Of a stretch of 64,000 nucleotides of DNA, positions 32,623-41,563 are shown one piece after another. Positions within the stretch are counted from its first letter, which is position 1, and every line of letters starts with the position of its first letter. Made by a program: the position numbers and the translations under genes. Below the pieces are notes generated by a model that was given only the letters and a program-made list of their open reading frames with translations, had not been told where the DNA came from and searched no databases. Source of the stretch: Vulcanimicrobiota bacterium (GTDB lineage: Bacteria; Vulcanimicrobiota; Vulcanimicrobiia; Vulcanimicrobiales; Vulcanimicrobiaceae); contig PLJL01000007.1 of assembly GCA_003140215.1 (NCBI GenBank), forward strand, positions 23,980-87,979. The letters are read 5' to 3'.

Positions 32623-35393
32623 CCGCGCTCTTCCTCTTCAGCCTTTTTCACCGCTTCAATGGCATCTTCAAACGTTTTCCCTTCGGCAGCGCTGCTGTCT
32701 TGAGTTACGGCAATCATCGCTGCCGCAACAACTCTGCACGCCAATATCCGCCATTTTGGAACGGGTTTTACCGCGACTTCCTCGGTGACTTCCGCGTCCT
32801 CAGCCCCCTCCGGATGCCGGCCGAACGCGTTTTCGTCGCGGAGCGTGCCGCTTGCCGGATCGACGATCCAGAACGCGTAGGGCGGCCCCCCGGCTTGCGC
32901 AACCTCGGGAACCGGCTCGAGCAGCGAGGCACCCCGTGCGAGGTAGGCCGACATCCGCGCTCGAGCTTCGTCGGGAATCGCGGCCGTTGCTTGAACCGCA
33001 CCACCCGGACGAAGCGCAACCATGCGCGTCCCGAGCGCGGTCGCGACGTCGAACGCGCCGAGCGCGTCGTTTGCCGCGCCGACGCCGCTCACGGGGACGT
33101 CTCTGTTGAGCAATTCGCGCTCCGCCAGAACGGTGGACGCGGCCCACATCGGACGCGCTTCGTCGGTTGTGAGCGGGATCGCGTCGTCGCTCGCGATGTC
33201 GCTGCTGAGGCTTCCGTCGTTTGCCATCGCGATCACACTGATGCCCGGTTTTGCGGCGGCGACATCCACGCTGGTGCCTCGCGCGTCGTCCATGATCGCG
33301 CGCCGCAAGGCATAGTACGCTCCGTTCAATCGCGAAAGCGCGCTGCCGATCGCAGGCGCCGAACTGCTGGAAGTCACGTTCGCGGGTCCACCTCCGCTGA
33401 CGACGTGTCCCGCCGAGACCGCGATGTTCCACACTGTTTGCATGGAGCGGTAGGCGCCCGAGTCGGGCTGCACCGGAAGAGCCGTAGGAACGGCATGCGC
33501 AGCGCGCGCGACGTAGCCGATGCGGTCGAAAATCGCACTCTCCACATGCGTCGTCACGCCGGCTGGTGAGGCGACGCTGATCTCCATCCAAAGACCCGTT
33601 ACCATCGGAAGGGTTGGCGTACGAACCGGACTCGGCGTCGGACCCGGGGTACCTAACGCGCTCAAGACGGATCCGATGCTCCCGCTGACGGCTTTGCCGA
33701 CGCTGCTGCTCACCGGCGAGGGAAGCCCAATCGGCGCGCCCGTGATCCTCTCATCGCCGACGCGCAAGAGCGGCGTAAACGTTACCGCGCCGACCGGCGG
33801 AGACGCGGCCGCCCCCGCGCCGACCTCCGTTCCGGTTGGTTCGGCAAACATGAAGGAAACGTCGCGATCGCCAATGTCGACGGTGCGCATCGTGCGATCG
33901 AGCACGATCGTTCGTCGCGGCGACCCGCTACGCGTGTCTTCGACTGCGACGCGCACGCCGATCACGTCGTAGAGGTTGTCGGCGAGCGTTGCGCCTTGGC
34001 TTTCCGGCGCACAGCGCGTCTTTCCCGGGGTGCCGGGCTCGATCGTCGGATCGAGATCGACCCAGTTTCCGCCCACTTGCGCTCGCACCCAGACGTGCTG
34101 CGCCGCGAGCGCCCGCAAAGCGTCCCGCGCCGGCAGCCCCGCAGGCAGCACGAGCCCCGCCGTCTGCAACGAGGCGGCGAGTTTTCGGCTTTCGCTCTGC
34201 GCCTGCCCGACGATCGTTTTCCACCCTTCTGCCCAGTGTTGCACCCGCGTGCGCGTTGCCGGGTCCTTCACGCCGGCTACAGCGGTGCCGGCCTGTTGCA
34301 TGAGGATCTTCGGGTGCGCTTTGCCCAGGCGGGCTCGCGCGATCAGCGCATCGGATTCGGCTGTCGGGAGGCTGCACTGCGCGAAGACCGTCGCGATATT
34401 CGGACTCATGACTCGCAAGACGTCGTGCAGCAGTAACGCTTTGTCGATGCTATTGGCACCTCCGCTGCGCAACGCTCCGACGGATCCGCCGAGCGCGCCC
34501 GGATAGAGGTCGTCCCCAAGTGCAGCGACGGCACCCAGTGCGTGCTGCGGATCCTTCGGGATATTCGCAAACGCCACGCTGACCTCGACCGGAACGTCGC
34601 CGCTGCCTTTCGGAACGAAGCGCGGGCCGCTTTCGGCAGCGCGTACGTCTCCCGCAACCGTTTGCCCGCCGGCGCCGGCGCCCGACGATTGCCCGCCTGC
34701 GGCGACACTCGACGATTGGACGGCTGCGGCGTTTGGCGCGTGCTCGAACGCGACAAGCGTCGGCAAGCCGGCGAGGCCCGCGGCGAACGCTCCCAACTGA
34801 CTTCCCGCGAGCAGCGCTATGGCGAGAACCAGGAGAGCGACCCCTCTCGCCCCCTGCTTACGGGAGAGTTGAATGAAGCCGTACAGCAGTGAAATGACGG
34901 CCGCAAGCGGCAACAACGCCTCCGCGGCCACGTAGGGGCCGCGCGTCCAGGCCAACGGCCCCGACCCAAGTGCTGCTGCAAGGCCGCCATGCTGTACGGC
35001 GGCGGCCGTCGGGATGAGGGCGTATGCCGCCAGGAGCGCGACGAGGCTTCGCAGGGCCGCGTTGCGCAGCGCAAGGCACGCCGAAACGGCACCGGCGAGA
35101 ATCAGCCCCGCGAACACCAGCGCCGCCGAGTCTGCGGCGTCGAGGCCCGTGAACGTGGGACCGGTACCGGCACCGACGAGCGCACCGAATGCGAAGGCTG
35201 CTGCGAGTAGGAGGACGCCGAACGAAGCCGCGATCCAGGGGCGTCGCCAGAACAGTCCGAACGCGACGACCCCGAACACCGTGCCACCGGCAACGGCCGC
35301 AAGAGCAGCCGGCGCACCGTGGATGGTGGCGACCGTCGCGTCCGCCATGATGGCGACGAGCGCCAGGGTTACGAATCGGGCGATCCATGACAT
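32610..35393 (-). CDS. Large membrane protein with transglutaminase-like segment
   Basis: 927 residues. Six or seven hydrophobic helices occupy the first ~240 residues. A long extracytoplasmic part follows, beginning with a Gly/Ser-rich linker (SSSVAAGGQSSGAGAGGQ). At about residue 440, AQHVWVRAQVGGNWVDLDPTIEPGTPG matches the His/Asp part of transglutaminase-like cysteine-protease folds, with possible Cys partners upstream (VFAQCSLPTAESDALIARA). A second hydrophobic segment (WRILACRVVAAAMIAVT) lies near the C-terminus. Substrate unknown; probably a surface enzyme. The stop overlaps the LuxR remnant. Confidence 0.7.
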   Translation of the reverse strand: MSWIARFVTLALVAIMADATVATIHGAPAALAAVAGGTVFGVVAFGLFWRRPWIAASFGVLLLAAAFAFGALVGAGTGPTFTGLDAADSAALVFAGLILAGAVSACLALRNAALRSLVALLAAYALIPTAAAVQHGGLAAALGSGPLAWTRGPYVAAEALLPLAAVISLLYGFIQLSRKQGARGVALLVLAIALLAGSQLGAFAAGLAGLPTLVAFEHAPNAAAVQSSSVAAGGQSSGAGAGGQTVAGDVRAAESGPRFVPKGSGDVPVEVSVAFANIPKDPQHALGAVAALGDDLYPGALGGSVGALRSGGANSIDKALLLHDVLRVMSPNIATVFAQCSLPTAESDALIARARLGKAHPKILMQQAGTAVAGVKDPATRTRVQHWAEGWKTIVGQAQSESRKLAASLQTAGLVLPAGLPARDALRALAAQHVWVRAQVGGNWVDLDPTIEPGTPGKTRCAPESQGATLADNLYDVIGVRVAVEDTRSGSPRRTIVLDRTMRTVDIGDRDVSFMFAEPTGTEVGAGAAASPPVGAVTFTPLLRVGDERITGAPIGLPSPVSSSVGKAVSGSIGSVLSALGTPGPTPSPVRTPTLPMVTGLWMEISVASPAGVTTHVESAIFDRIGYVARAAHAVPTALPVQPDSGAYRSMQTVWNIAVSAGHVVSGGGPANVTSSSSAPAIGSALSRLNGAYYALRRAIMDDARGTSVDVAAAKPGISVIAMANDGSLSSDIASDDAIPLTTDEARPMWAASTVLAERELLNRDVPVSGVGAANDALGAFDVATALGTRMVALRPGGAVQATAAIPDEARARMSAYLARGASLLEPVPEVAQAGGPPYAFWIVDPASGTLRDENAFGRHPEGAEDAEVTEEVAVKPVPKWRILACRVVAAAMIAVTQDSSAAEGKTFEDAIEAVKKAEEEERGCGG

Positions 35394-35840
35394 CTAGCTA
35401 CCCTTCCATTTCGGACCGGCGGGCAGGTCCTCGGTACGCTCAATGAGGTTCGAACTGCTTTCGGGTTCGCAACCTCCGGCACCCATGTAAGCGGCGCCGC
35501 CGCGTTGTCGGTGTTCCTCGATCGAGATCTTACAGGAGCTACTGTTTGCGCGTCGTCGCGGGTTCTGATTCGGGCGTGGGGGGTAAGCCGCTCCTGAAAG
35601 ACGATCGGTGCGCTCTGCTTCGTCTCAAGGGGCTCAAGAGTCGCGTCGTACGCGATACAGTGCGCAATCATTGCCTTCAGCTTCGCGAGCAATGCGCCCA
35701 AACCGAACGCCGGCCGCCTCGACATACGTGGTGGCAACGGTGTCGTGCGTGTACAGGTTCGTTTAGGTCGTTGTTGTCGATTTCTCGGACGACGGTGCTC
35801 ATGCCCGTGTGATAGATCGGCGATCAAGCCGATGCATCCC
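35394..35840. other. Gene-poor gap
   Basis: About 450 bases upstream of the membrane protein gene. Open frames exist on both strands, but none has convincing amino-acid composition. A minus-strand ATG at 35803 opens MSTVVREIDNNDLNEPVH and soon stops, possibly a fragment. I can support no gene here. Confidence 0.4.
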
Positions 35841-36500
35841 TCAAACGAGCGAGGTTTCGAGCTGCGAGCGCTCCTCCGTCGAGAGTCGATCCATCAGGGC
35901 GTGCATGAGTTGGACGCGAGAGTTCACTCCCAGCTTCCCAAAGATCGCCCGTAAATGGGTGGCCACGGTGTGTGAAGAGAGCGTGAGCACGTTCGCCGCG
36001 GAGCGGTTCGTATGGCCCTGGAAGATGAGCCGCGCGACGCGCTGCTCCGTCGCAGTCAAGGAGTCCCACCCGGTCAGCGGTCTTGGTTTCCGCGATGCCC
36101 AACGCACCCGGCGCACGCCCGTGCCTTGAAGCGCGCTAGATGCGTTCCGCGTCGCTGGTCGCGCCGAGGGCATTGAAGCGATCCCAAGCGCGGTCCAGCG
36201 CCACGACGCCCGCGTCGCGCCGGCCGTCAGCGAGGAGTGCCAGGCCGTAGTCGCCCTCCGCATCGGCGAACAGAAACCGGCGCGGGCTGCGCTCGAGTAG
36301 CGCGGTTGCGTGACGCAGCGCCTCGACGTCGCGCCGCACGAGCCCGCGTATCTGTTCCGCGATACCGACGATCGTTGCGACGTCCGGATTGCGCTCCGCT
36401 AAGCCCAGCGCGAGCGACTCGATCTCCGCTGCGAGGCCTGCATCGCCGCCGCGCAGCGCGGATCGCGCGGCGACGACCAGCCAGCCCGGCAGATTCCGCT
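35841..36500 (-). pseudogene. Decayed LuxR-family regulator, copy 2
   Basis: The C-terminal HTH is intact: LTATEQRVARLIFQGHTNRS, AANVLTLSSHTVATHLRAIF, GKLGVNSRVQLMHALMD. The upstream TPR-like part (LAAEIESLALGLAERNPDVA..., FLFADAEGDYGLALLADGRR) is in a different frame, broken near 36140. It also lacks its beginning: coding character ends near 36500, where an unrelated fragment on the plus strand starts. It parallels the copy at 32081-32622 and suggests duplication followed by decay. Confidence 0.78.
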
Positions 36501-36524
36501 ACCGGTGCCGGACCCCACGCCGCG

Positions 36525-36778
36525 GATGCATGACCCACAACGCCGATCAGGTCTTCTACTACGACGAACGCTTCATGCTGCGCCGCATGGATTACTCGCC
36601 TTTCGTTACGGGCAGTCCGCTGATCGCCCACTACACGTACGACGCAAGGATCTTTGATGGCTTCGTTTTCCCCACCCGACGGATGATTTACCGCCGCGAC
36701 GCCAATGGCATCGCCAACCAAAAGCTTCGCGCCGATTACCATGAACGTCCACTCGATCACAATCGAGCGCGAGTAGTG
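36525..36778 (+). pseudogene. Fragment of a conserved hypothetical protein
   Basis: The plus strand reads NADQVFYYDERFMLRRMDYS, then PLIAHYTYDARIFDGFVFPT and RRMIYRRDANGIAN. This is the C-terminal part of a widespread hypothetical family whose members have the pattern FYFD..LLR.DY...AHY..D...F.G...PT.RR.Y. A frame change then gives SFAPITMNVHSITIERE and a stop, the expected ending. No start or N-terminal region is present. Confidence 0.6.
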
Positions 36779-36833
36779 ACCCCGCCTGACCCCAAAGAAA
36801 GGCGTCATGATCCGGAAAGTCAAGGTTGCGCGG

Positions 36834-37229
36834 TTAGCGCTCGCGGGCACCGTTCTGAACCGAGAGCTCCCAGCGATACCCGTCCGGATCGTGAAACCAC
36901 AGGCCCATATGCGGCGAGCCCGGCGATGTAGGGCCGATCTCGTTGCCGGGATCTTCCAGTTCTACGCCGTTTTTCTTCAACATGTCAAGCGCTTCGCGCA
37001 GCGCGCGCATGCTCTCGAGGTAAAACGACATGTGGTCGATCGTGTCCGGATGTGGTGTGCCTTTGAAAAACCCGATGATCATCGCGTCGTTCGTCAGCGC
37101 GATGGCCTCATCGGATCGGAACATTTCCTGCAGATCGAAATTCTCGATCCCAAACTGCGCGCTCTTCTCCGGGTCTCCGACGGCAAGGCTGAAATGCCAG
37201 ACCGCGCCAAGTTGTACTTTCACGTCCAT
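36834..37229 (-). CDS. VOC (glyoxalase/dioxygenase) family protein
   Basis: 131 residues. Typical betaalphabetabetabeta half-motifs: VWHFSLAVGDPEKSAQFGIENFDLQ at the N-terminus, DHMSFYLESMRALREALDML in the middle, and the metal-ligand end MGLWFHDPDGYRWELSV with a Glu ligand near the C-terminus. VOC members isomerise, open epoxides or cleave rings through a metal ion; the substrate is not readable. The gene looks intact, unlike its neighbours. Confidence 0.85.
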   Translation of the reverse strand: MDVKVQLGAVWHFSLAVGDPEKSAQFGIENFDLQEMFRSDEAIALTNDAMIIGFFKGTPHPDTIDHMSFYLESMRALREALDMLKKNGVELEDPGNEIGPTSPGSPHMGLWFHDPDGYRWELSVQNGARER

Positions 37230-37539
37230 ACCTCTTCGTAACGCATCAAGTCGCGGCTTGTACGCGCGGATGATGCGAGCTTTCTGCGCATTCGTCAGGC
37301 CCCCGTCATTCCACCATCGAGCAGCCCTAGAGCCTTATGGTTCCGCAAGCTTGTCTTGCTCGGCGACTTACGAGGCGACAAACGAGCGACACTCATTGCC
37401 TGCAGCTCGCGGTCGCGCGCACGTCCCGCTTACGCGAGGCGCTCTACGCGCCGTACGAACGCAGCCCAACCAAGTGACGTCACCCACCGATTATAGCGCG
37501 CGCTGCTCCCGGTATCAGGTATTCGTGGCACCGCCAATG
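37230..37539. other. Gap without supported gene
   Basis: About 310 bases upstream of the VOC gene. No open frame on either strand has convincing coding character. The base composition is mixed, and I see no hairpin or repeat apart from the IS-like end that begins near 37540. Confidence 0.4.
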
Positions 37540-37625
37540 GCACAAAGTCACCCAAACCGGCACCAAATTGACCCTCCTACCTGACCACGGAGACCCAAGC
37601 CGGCCAAGGTGAAATGACCTCCCGC
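37540..37625. mobile_element. Possible relic of an IS21-type terminus
   Basis: The stretch CACCAAATTGACC...CTACCTGACCACGG...CAAGGTGAAATGACC has the spaced TTGACC/TGACC elements that IS21-family ends show as multiple short terminal repeats. No istA or istB remains nearby. It lies 27 bases from tRNA-Asn copy 2. The call rests on resemblance only. Confidence 0.3.
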
Positions 37626-37652
37626 CAACCAACGGTGGTCGTTCGCGCCTCA

Positions 37653-37722
37653 CTGTTAATCAGCGGGTCGTTGGTTCGAGTCCAACTCCGGGAGCCACTT
37701 CAAACCGCGCTACGGCGCGGTT
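37653..37722 (+). repeat. tRNA-Asn 3' half, copy 2, with terminator-like hairpin
   Basis: 37653-37697 is identical to copy 1 from the anticodon loop CTGTTAA to the discriminator and here also encodes CCA. The bases 5' of it (CGCGCCTCA) do not pair with TCAGC, so homology starts at the anticodon loop exactly, as expected for integrases that cut there. An 8-bp hairpin with loop TACG at 37703-37722 follows. It separates islet A (30.6-37.7 kb) from islet B (37.7-40.7 kb). Confidence 0.75.
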
Positions 37723-37970
37723 GTTCGTTCATTATACGGACTTGGCCGGCTTGGAAAAGGCCGCAGCCGTCGTGCTGCAGCGCAACGACTATCAGAGCCT
37801 CGAAGCATCGCTCAAGGACAAGCACCGGGATTCCCTCCGACGACGGTGCGGAACTCGGCGGGATACGACCCGCTGTGCATAATCTCGCGCATCGCACACG
37901 TCCCCGCCAGGCTACCGGCGCTACGTTCCTCAAGAGGGCCGCACGCTCGTGCGTCCGCGCGGCAAATTCA

Positions 37971-39023
37971 TCAGAGTCCGTTGTGAAGGAAGGGGATGTT
38001 GTAGACCGCCTTCACCGTCTCGAAACCCTCTGAGTAAATGGTGGCGGCCTTGAGCGCGCCCTCCAGCGCCTCTTTGGTCGTATCGAGGAGACCGCCAAGC
38101 GATCCCGAGACGTGCGCCGACATGTGAGACTTGCTTCCGCGAACGAGGGCGGGCCAGTGGGTTCTCACTTGGTCATACACTGTCTGTTCGCTGTAGTTGC
38201 TATCGCGGTCGGATTGGCCGCCAGTGAGGTGGCCCTTGATTTTGCCGCCGTGTTGGAGCGTGAAAACCGTTCCATCGCTTGCGTAGATCGCCCACGAGAT
38301 GGAATATACATAGTCCTGCGCACCCGAATCGTGAAAGTGAGACGTGAACTCCACCGTGCCGTCGCTATGCAATCTAACATGCGAATTTGCATTTGCGGCG
38401 ATGCCGCTAGCGAACGTGATCGCAAGTTCGTCGTACCTGAGGAGGTCCGTCAAACTTCCCGGAGCGGGCGCGTGATAGGGAAGGTTGAAAACGAATCCCT
38501 GCGCGATGTGCGTCTTACCGGCCGGACACCGGCCCTTGGTGGGCCCACCGTCGTAGAATAAGGCGAAGCATTGTTGGCAGAAGCGCCACTGTGTTTGCGA
38601 AGACGGCGGCGCAGATGCGGCGTAGTTGAGTCCGAAGTCGAAGCCCTGCGCGGAATGCGGACCTCCGCTCGGGCAGTGGCCTCGGGTCGAACCGTTGTAG
38701 AACATCGCGAAGCACTTCGAGCAGAAATGCCAGCCGTATTGGACATTCGGTGCGCTCGGTTCTGAATCATCATAGTGGGGAAAGAACGCGAAGCCTTGCG
38801 AGGTGTGCCCGCCACCGTCTGCCGGACATTTGCCCTTCACGCCGCTGCCGTCGAAAAACAACTCGAAGCATTTGTCGCAAAAGCGCCACGATTCTTGATC
38901 GCCGACGGCAGCTGACGCCGTGCCGCGTAGACACGTACATGCAAGCAACGCGAGTCCCGAAGCCACGAGCGCTTGGCGACGCGACGGCCGACCGGCGAAC
39001 GCGCCGTGAACGATGGTCTTCAT
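37971..39023 (-). CDS. Tat-exported protein with three Cys-rich ribbon repeats (paralogue A)
   Basis: 350 residues from the ATG at 39023, behind AAGGAG. The signal SRRQALVASGLALLACTCL has a twin Arg. Three repeats of ~40 residues follow, each W.FC.(K/Q)CF..F(Y/F)(D/N)G....G.CP..G.H..QGF.F, which supplies three cysteines and a His per unit and may bind zinc. Repeats of this kind occur in secreted proteins of soil bacteria. The C-terminal half (LRYDELAITFASGIAANANS..., DGTVFTLQHGGKIKGHLTGG) is beta-rich and unassigned. A homologue follows directly upstream (39076-40140). Confidence 0.78.
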   Translation of the reverse strand: MKTIVHGAFAGRPSRRQALVASGLALLACTCLRGTASAAVGDQESWRFCDKCFELFFDGSGVKGKCPADGGGHTSQGFAFFPHYDDSEPSAPNVQYGWHFCSKCFAMFYNGSTRGHCPSGGPHSAQGFDFGLNYAASAPPSSQTQWRFCQQCFALFYDGGPTKGRCPAGKTHIAQGFVFNLPYHAPAPGSLTDLLRYDELAITFASGIAANANSHVRLHSDGTVEFTSHFHDSGAQDYVYSISWAIYASDGTVFTLQHGGKIKGHLTGGQSDRDSNYSEQTVYDQVRTHWPALVRGSKSHMSAHVSGSLGGLLDTTKEALEGALKAATIYSEGFETVKAVYNIPFLHNGL

Positions 39024-39075
39024 TGCAGTGGAGTCTCCTTCCAATCAACTACTACCGAACGTCCGTCCGCGCAGC

Positions 39076-40140
39076 CTATGGCTTTACCATGTTGTCGAAG
39101 AGCCCAGTCGTGTCTTTGGACACTCCCTGATACGCCGAATCGAACGCAGTTGCGGCAGCCACTACGGCATCCGCGGCTTCTTTGACGGTGTCTTGGAGCA
39201 GGCCGAACTTCAGGGCAACGTGTGCCGACATACGAGCGAGATTCGTTTTCGCAAGGGCGGGCCAACGGCTCGCGACGAGCGGGCTCGTCGTGTCACCGTT
39301 GAAGTTGTCCTTACGATCGGCTTGTCCGCCGGTGAAGTGTCCGTTGACCTTGCCGCCGTGCCGGAGCGTGAAAATCGTCCCGTCGCTTGCGAAAATCGCC
39401 CACGCGATCGAGTAATAGTAGTCCACTGCACCCGAATCGTTAAAGTGCGTCGTGAACTCCACGCGACCGTCACGATGGAGTTTGACGTGCGAATTTCCGT
39501 TTGCAGCAATACCGCCCTTGAACGTGATCGAGTTGTCGTCGAACGCGAGAAACTCGGGCAACTTCGATGGGTCGACGGCGGCTTCGAGATGATAGGGAAG
39601 ATTAAAAATGAATCCTTGCGCGATGTGGCCGCCGCGAACCGGGCACCGGCCCTTGGACGATCCGCCGTTATAAAACAGCGCGAAGCATTGTTGGCAGAAA
39701 CGCCACTCCGTTTGCGAAGACGGCGGTACGGATGCCGCGTGATTGAGTCCAAAGTTGAAGCCCTGCGCTACATGAGAGCCTCCGCTCGGGCACCGGCCTC
39801 GGGTCGAACCGTTGTAAAACATAGCGAAGCACCTGGAGCAGAAACGCCAATCGTATTGGATATTAGACTGCCCGGGCGCCCCGTCGTCATAGTGCGGCGT
39901 GAACAAGAAGCCTTGCGCGACATGCGCGCCGCCGTCCGCCGGACACTTTCCCTTGTTGCCGCTGCCGTTGTAAAACATCGAGAAGCATTTTTCGCAAAAA
40001 CGCCACGATTCTTGATCGCCGACGGCGGCCGACGCTGTACCGCCCAGGCTCGAACATGCGAGCACCGTGAGCCCCGAGGCCACGAGCGCCTGGCGACGCG
40101 AGAGCCGACCCGTGAGAGCGTCGCGAGCGATCGTATCCAT
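39076..40140 (-). CDS. Tat-exported protein with three Cys-rich ribbon repeats (paralogue B)
   Basis: 354 residues, start ATG behind CAGGAGCTC. Same plan as the neighbour: signal with SRRQALVASGLTVLACSSL, three W.FC..CF.(M/L)FYNG....G(K/R)CP..GGH.AQGF units, then the beta-rich C-terminal domain with DDNSITFKGGIAANGNSHV. Identity is highest in the signal and repeat region. The 52-base gap and shared orientation indicate a tandem duplication. Both genes belong to islet B, between tRNA-Asn copies 2 and 3. Confidence 0.78.
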   Translation of the reverse strand: MDTIARDALTGRLSRRQALVASGLTVLACSSLGGTASAAVGDQESWRFCEKCFSMFYNGSGNKGKCPADGGAHVAQGFLFTPHYDDGAPGQSNIQYDWRFCSRCFAMFYNGSTRGRCPSGGSHVAQGFNFGLNHAASVPPSSQTEWRFCQQCFALFYNGGSSKGRCPVRGGHIAQGFIFNLPYHLEAAVDPSKLPEFLAFDDNSITFKGGIAANGNSHVKLHRDGRVEFTTHFNDSGAVDYYYSIAWAIFASDGTIFTLRHGGKVNGHFTGGQADRKDNFNGDTTSPLVASRWPALAKTNLARMSAHVALKFGLLQDTVKEAADAVVAAATAFDSAYQGVSKDTTGLFDNMVKP

Positions 40141-40330
40141 TGCAGTTGAGCTCCTGGAAATTGAAGTTTACAAAAAGTGTTAAAGCCGTAAGCTCGATTG
40201 CGCCATCGTCAACCGAAGGCGGCCAATTTGGAGACGTTGCCAGAGGCGTGGGCGATATTGGCTTGGGCGTGCTTGTGTCGACAATGACGTTCCCCAATCC
40301 TTGGGGTGCTGTGAGGCGGGGTCCTTTAAG

Positions 40331-40576
40331 ATGCCGAACCGCAAGGCCCGCCCAGTAACGGTTTCCGGGCCGCAAAAGGGCCGCTCAAAATCAAAACGCG
40401 GGATTCCCCTCGACGAGCTACTCGCCGCACACGCCGCCGGCCGTCCCGCCGTCGCGACGAAAACGACCCCTGTCCGGGTGCCGGCAACGGCCAAAGCGCC
40501 GAAACGAAGCCAAAGAAAGCCCCAGGACGGCGTTTACCGCGCCGGGATGATGAGGCCGATTGACGCGAAAGACTAG
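40331..40576 (+). CDS. Small basic protein
   Basis: 81 residues from ATG 40331. Rich in Lys, Arg, Ala and Pro (PNRKARPVTVSGPQKGRSKS, PVRVPATAKAPKRSQRKPQ). One motif, GIPLDELLAAHAAGRPA, looks helical. Low complexity makes homology hard to judge; it may be DNA-binding or may not be a real gene. It ends 105 bases before tRNA-Asn copy 3. Confidence 0.45.
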   Translation: MPNRKARPVTVSGPQKGRSKSKRGIPLDELLAAHAAGRPAVATKTTPVRVPATAKAPKRSQRKPQDGVYRAGMMRPIDAKD

Positions 40577-40680
40577 GGGGATTCTTTGGGGGGATACAGG
40601 AGCGCCCGGTGGCGACGTAGGCGACACAAGCGACACGGTTTTCCCTCGTAAACGGCAATCCGTGCGAGCCTGCCCGCTTC

Positions 40681-40725
40681 CTGTTAATCAGCGCGTCGTT
40701 GGTTCGAGTCTAACTCCGGGAGCCA
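40681..40725 (+). repeat. tRNA-Asn 3' half, copy 3
   Basis: From CTGTTAA to GCCA it matches copy 2 with two substitutions, one in the variable loop and one in the T stem (CTAAC), which breaks a T-stem pair. The 5' flank differs from both other copies. It cannot be a working tRNA and is best read as the distal att scar of islet B. Confidence 0.75.
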
Positions 40726-40828
40726 TGAAAAGGCCCCCCTGCGCGAGGTTGGGTGAGCGCAAGCCGTCGCGGTAGCGCCGGCGGCGCTCGACCACAGTGC
40801 AGTCAGAATCGGTATTAGCAGTGAAGGC

Positions 40829-41563
40829 GTGAGGGTGCCTGAGGCTGTGGATCCGTCCTCCCTCCCCTTCATCGACTGGGAGCGCATCGAGTCTTTCGTC
40901 GGCTTTGGTCAGCCTGATGCCCTGGTCGTCTTCATCGGTCTAGAAGAAGGCCTCAAATGCGAGGATGCACTTCTTGAGGACTTGACGGTTCGCTCGACCT
41001 ACAGCGAACCCGTAATGGACCTCATGAAAGCCCATGAGGGCATTGCTGGCACCGAGGACTACTTCAATCCCGAGCGCGCGCCTCGACAGCCGACATGGCG
41101 AGTCATGGCCGACCTCATGGAACGCCGAGGCGGCAATCCTGCGCCAACGGGACAGGACCGTAAGCGATACAGGACGCTTGACCTCGGACGATCGCACGGC
41201 GAGACGTTGCTAACGGAGCTCCTTCCGTATCCGCATCCGAAGACCAGGCACTGGCTCTACGCTCGTTTCGGTAGTTACCTCACTCGCGCGGAATACGAGA
41301 CGGCGCTTCTTCCCGTACGCACAAGGATGCTTCGCAACGTGCTATCCGAAGCGGATCGTGATCTCATCGTGTGCTATGGCAAGAATGGTTGGCCAGACTT
41401 CAAAGCACTCTTTGATGATGTCGATTGGCGGCCCGATGGAATTCATTGCGTGGGTACGTGGCGCGGGACACGTGTGGTCCTCACGAACCATTTCAGCCGC
41501 TCCGACTTCAACACCGACGAGCAACTAGCTGACCTTGCGCGCGTCGCTTTGGTTCAGCGTTGA
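40829..41563 (+). CDS. Uracil-DNA-glycosylase-fold protein A
   Basis: 244 residues from a GTG. The order of segments fits the UDG superfamily: an early strand DALVVFIGLEEGL, a middle TLLTELLPYPHP, a later strand DRDLIVCYGKNGWPDFKALF, and a closing GTRVVLTNHFSRSDF. The catalytic His/Asn signatures of known families are not preserved in standard form, so the substrate is uncertain. The next gene starts within its last 4 bases (TTGA) and has the same fold, so the two probably work together. Confidence 0.6.
   Translation: MRVPEAVDPSSLPFIDWERIESFVGFGQPDALVVFIGLEEGLKCEDALLEDLTVRSTYSEPVMDLMKAHEGIAGTEDYFNPERAPRQPTWRVMADLMERRGGNPAPTGQDRKRYRTLDLGRSHGETLLTELLPYPHPKTRHWLYARFGSYLTRAEYETALLPVRTRMLRNVLSEADRDLIVCYGKNGWPDFKALFDDVDWRPDGIHCVGTWRGTRVVLTNHFSRSDFNTDEQLADLARVALVQR

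Noticed and set aside
35369..35827. 152-codon minus-strand frame
   Set aside because: No consistent coding character, and it overlaps the start of the membrane protein gene.
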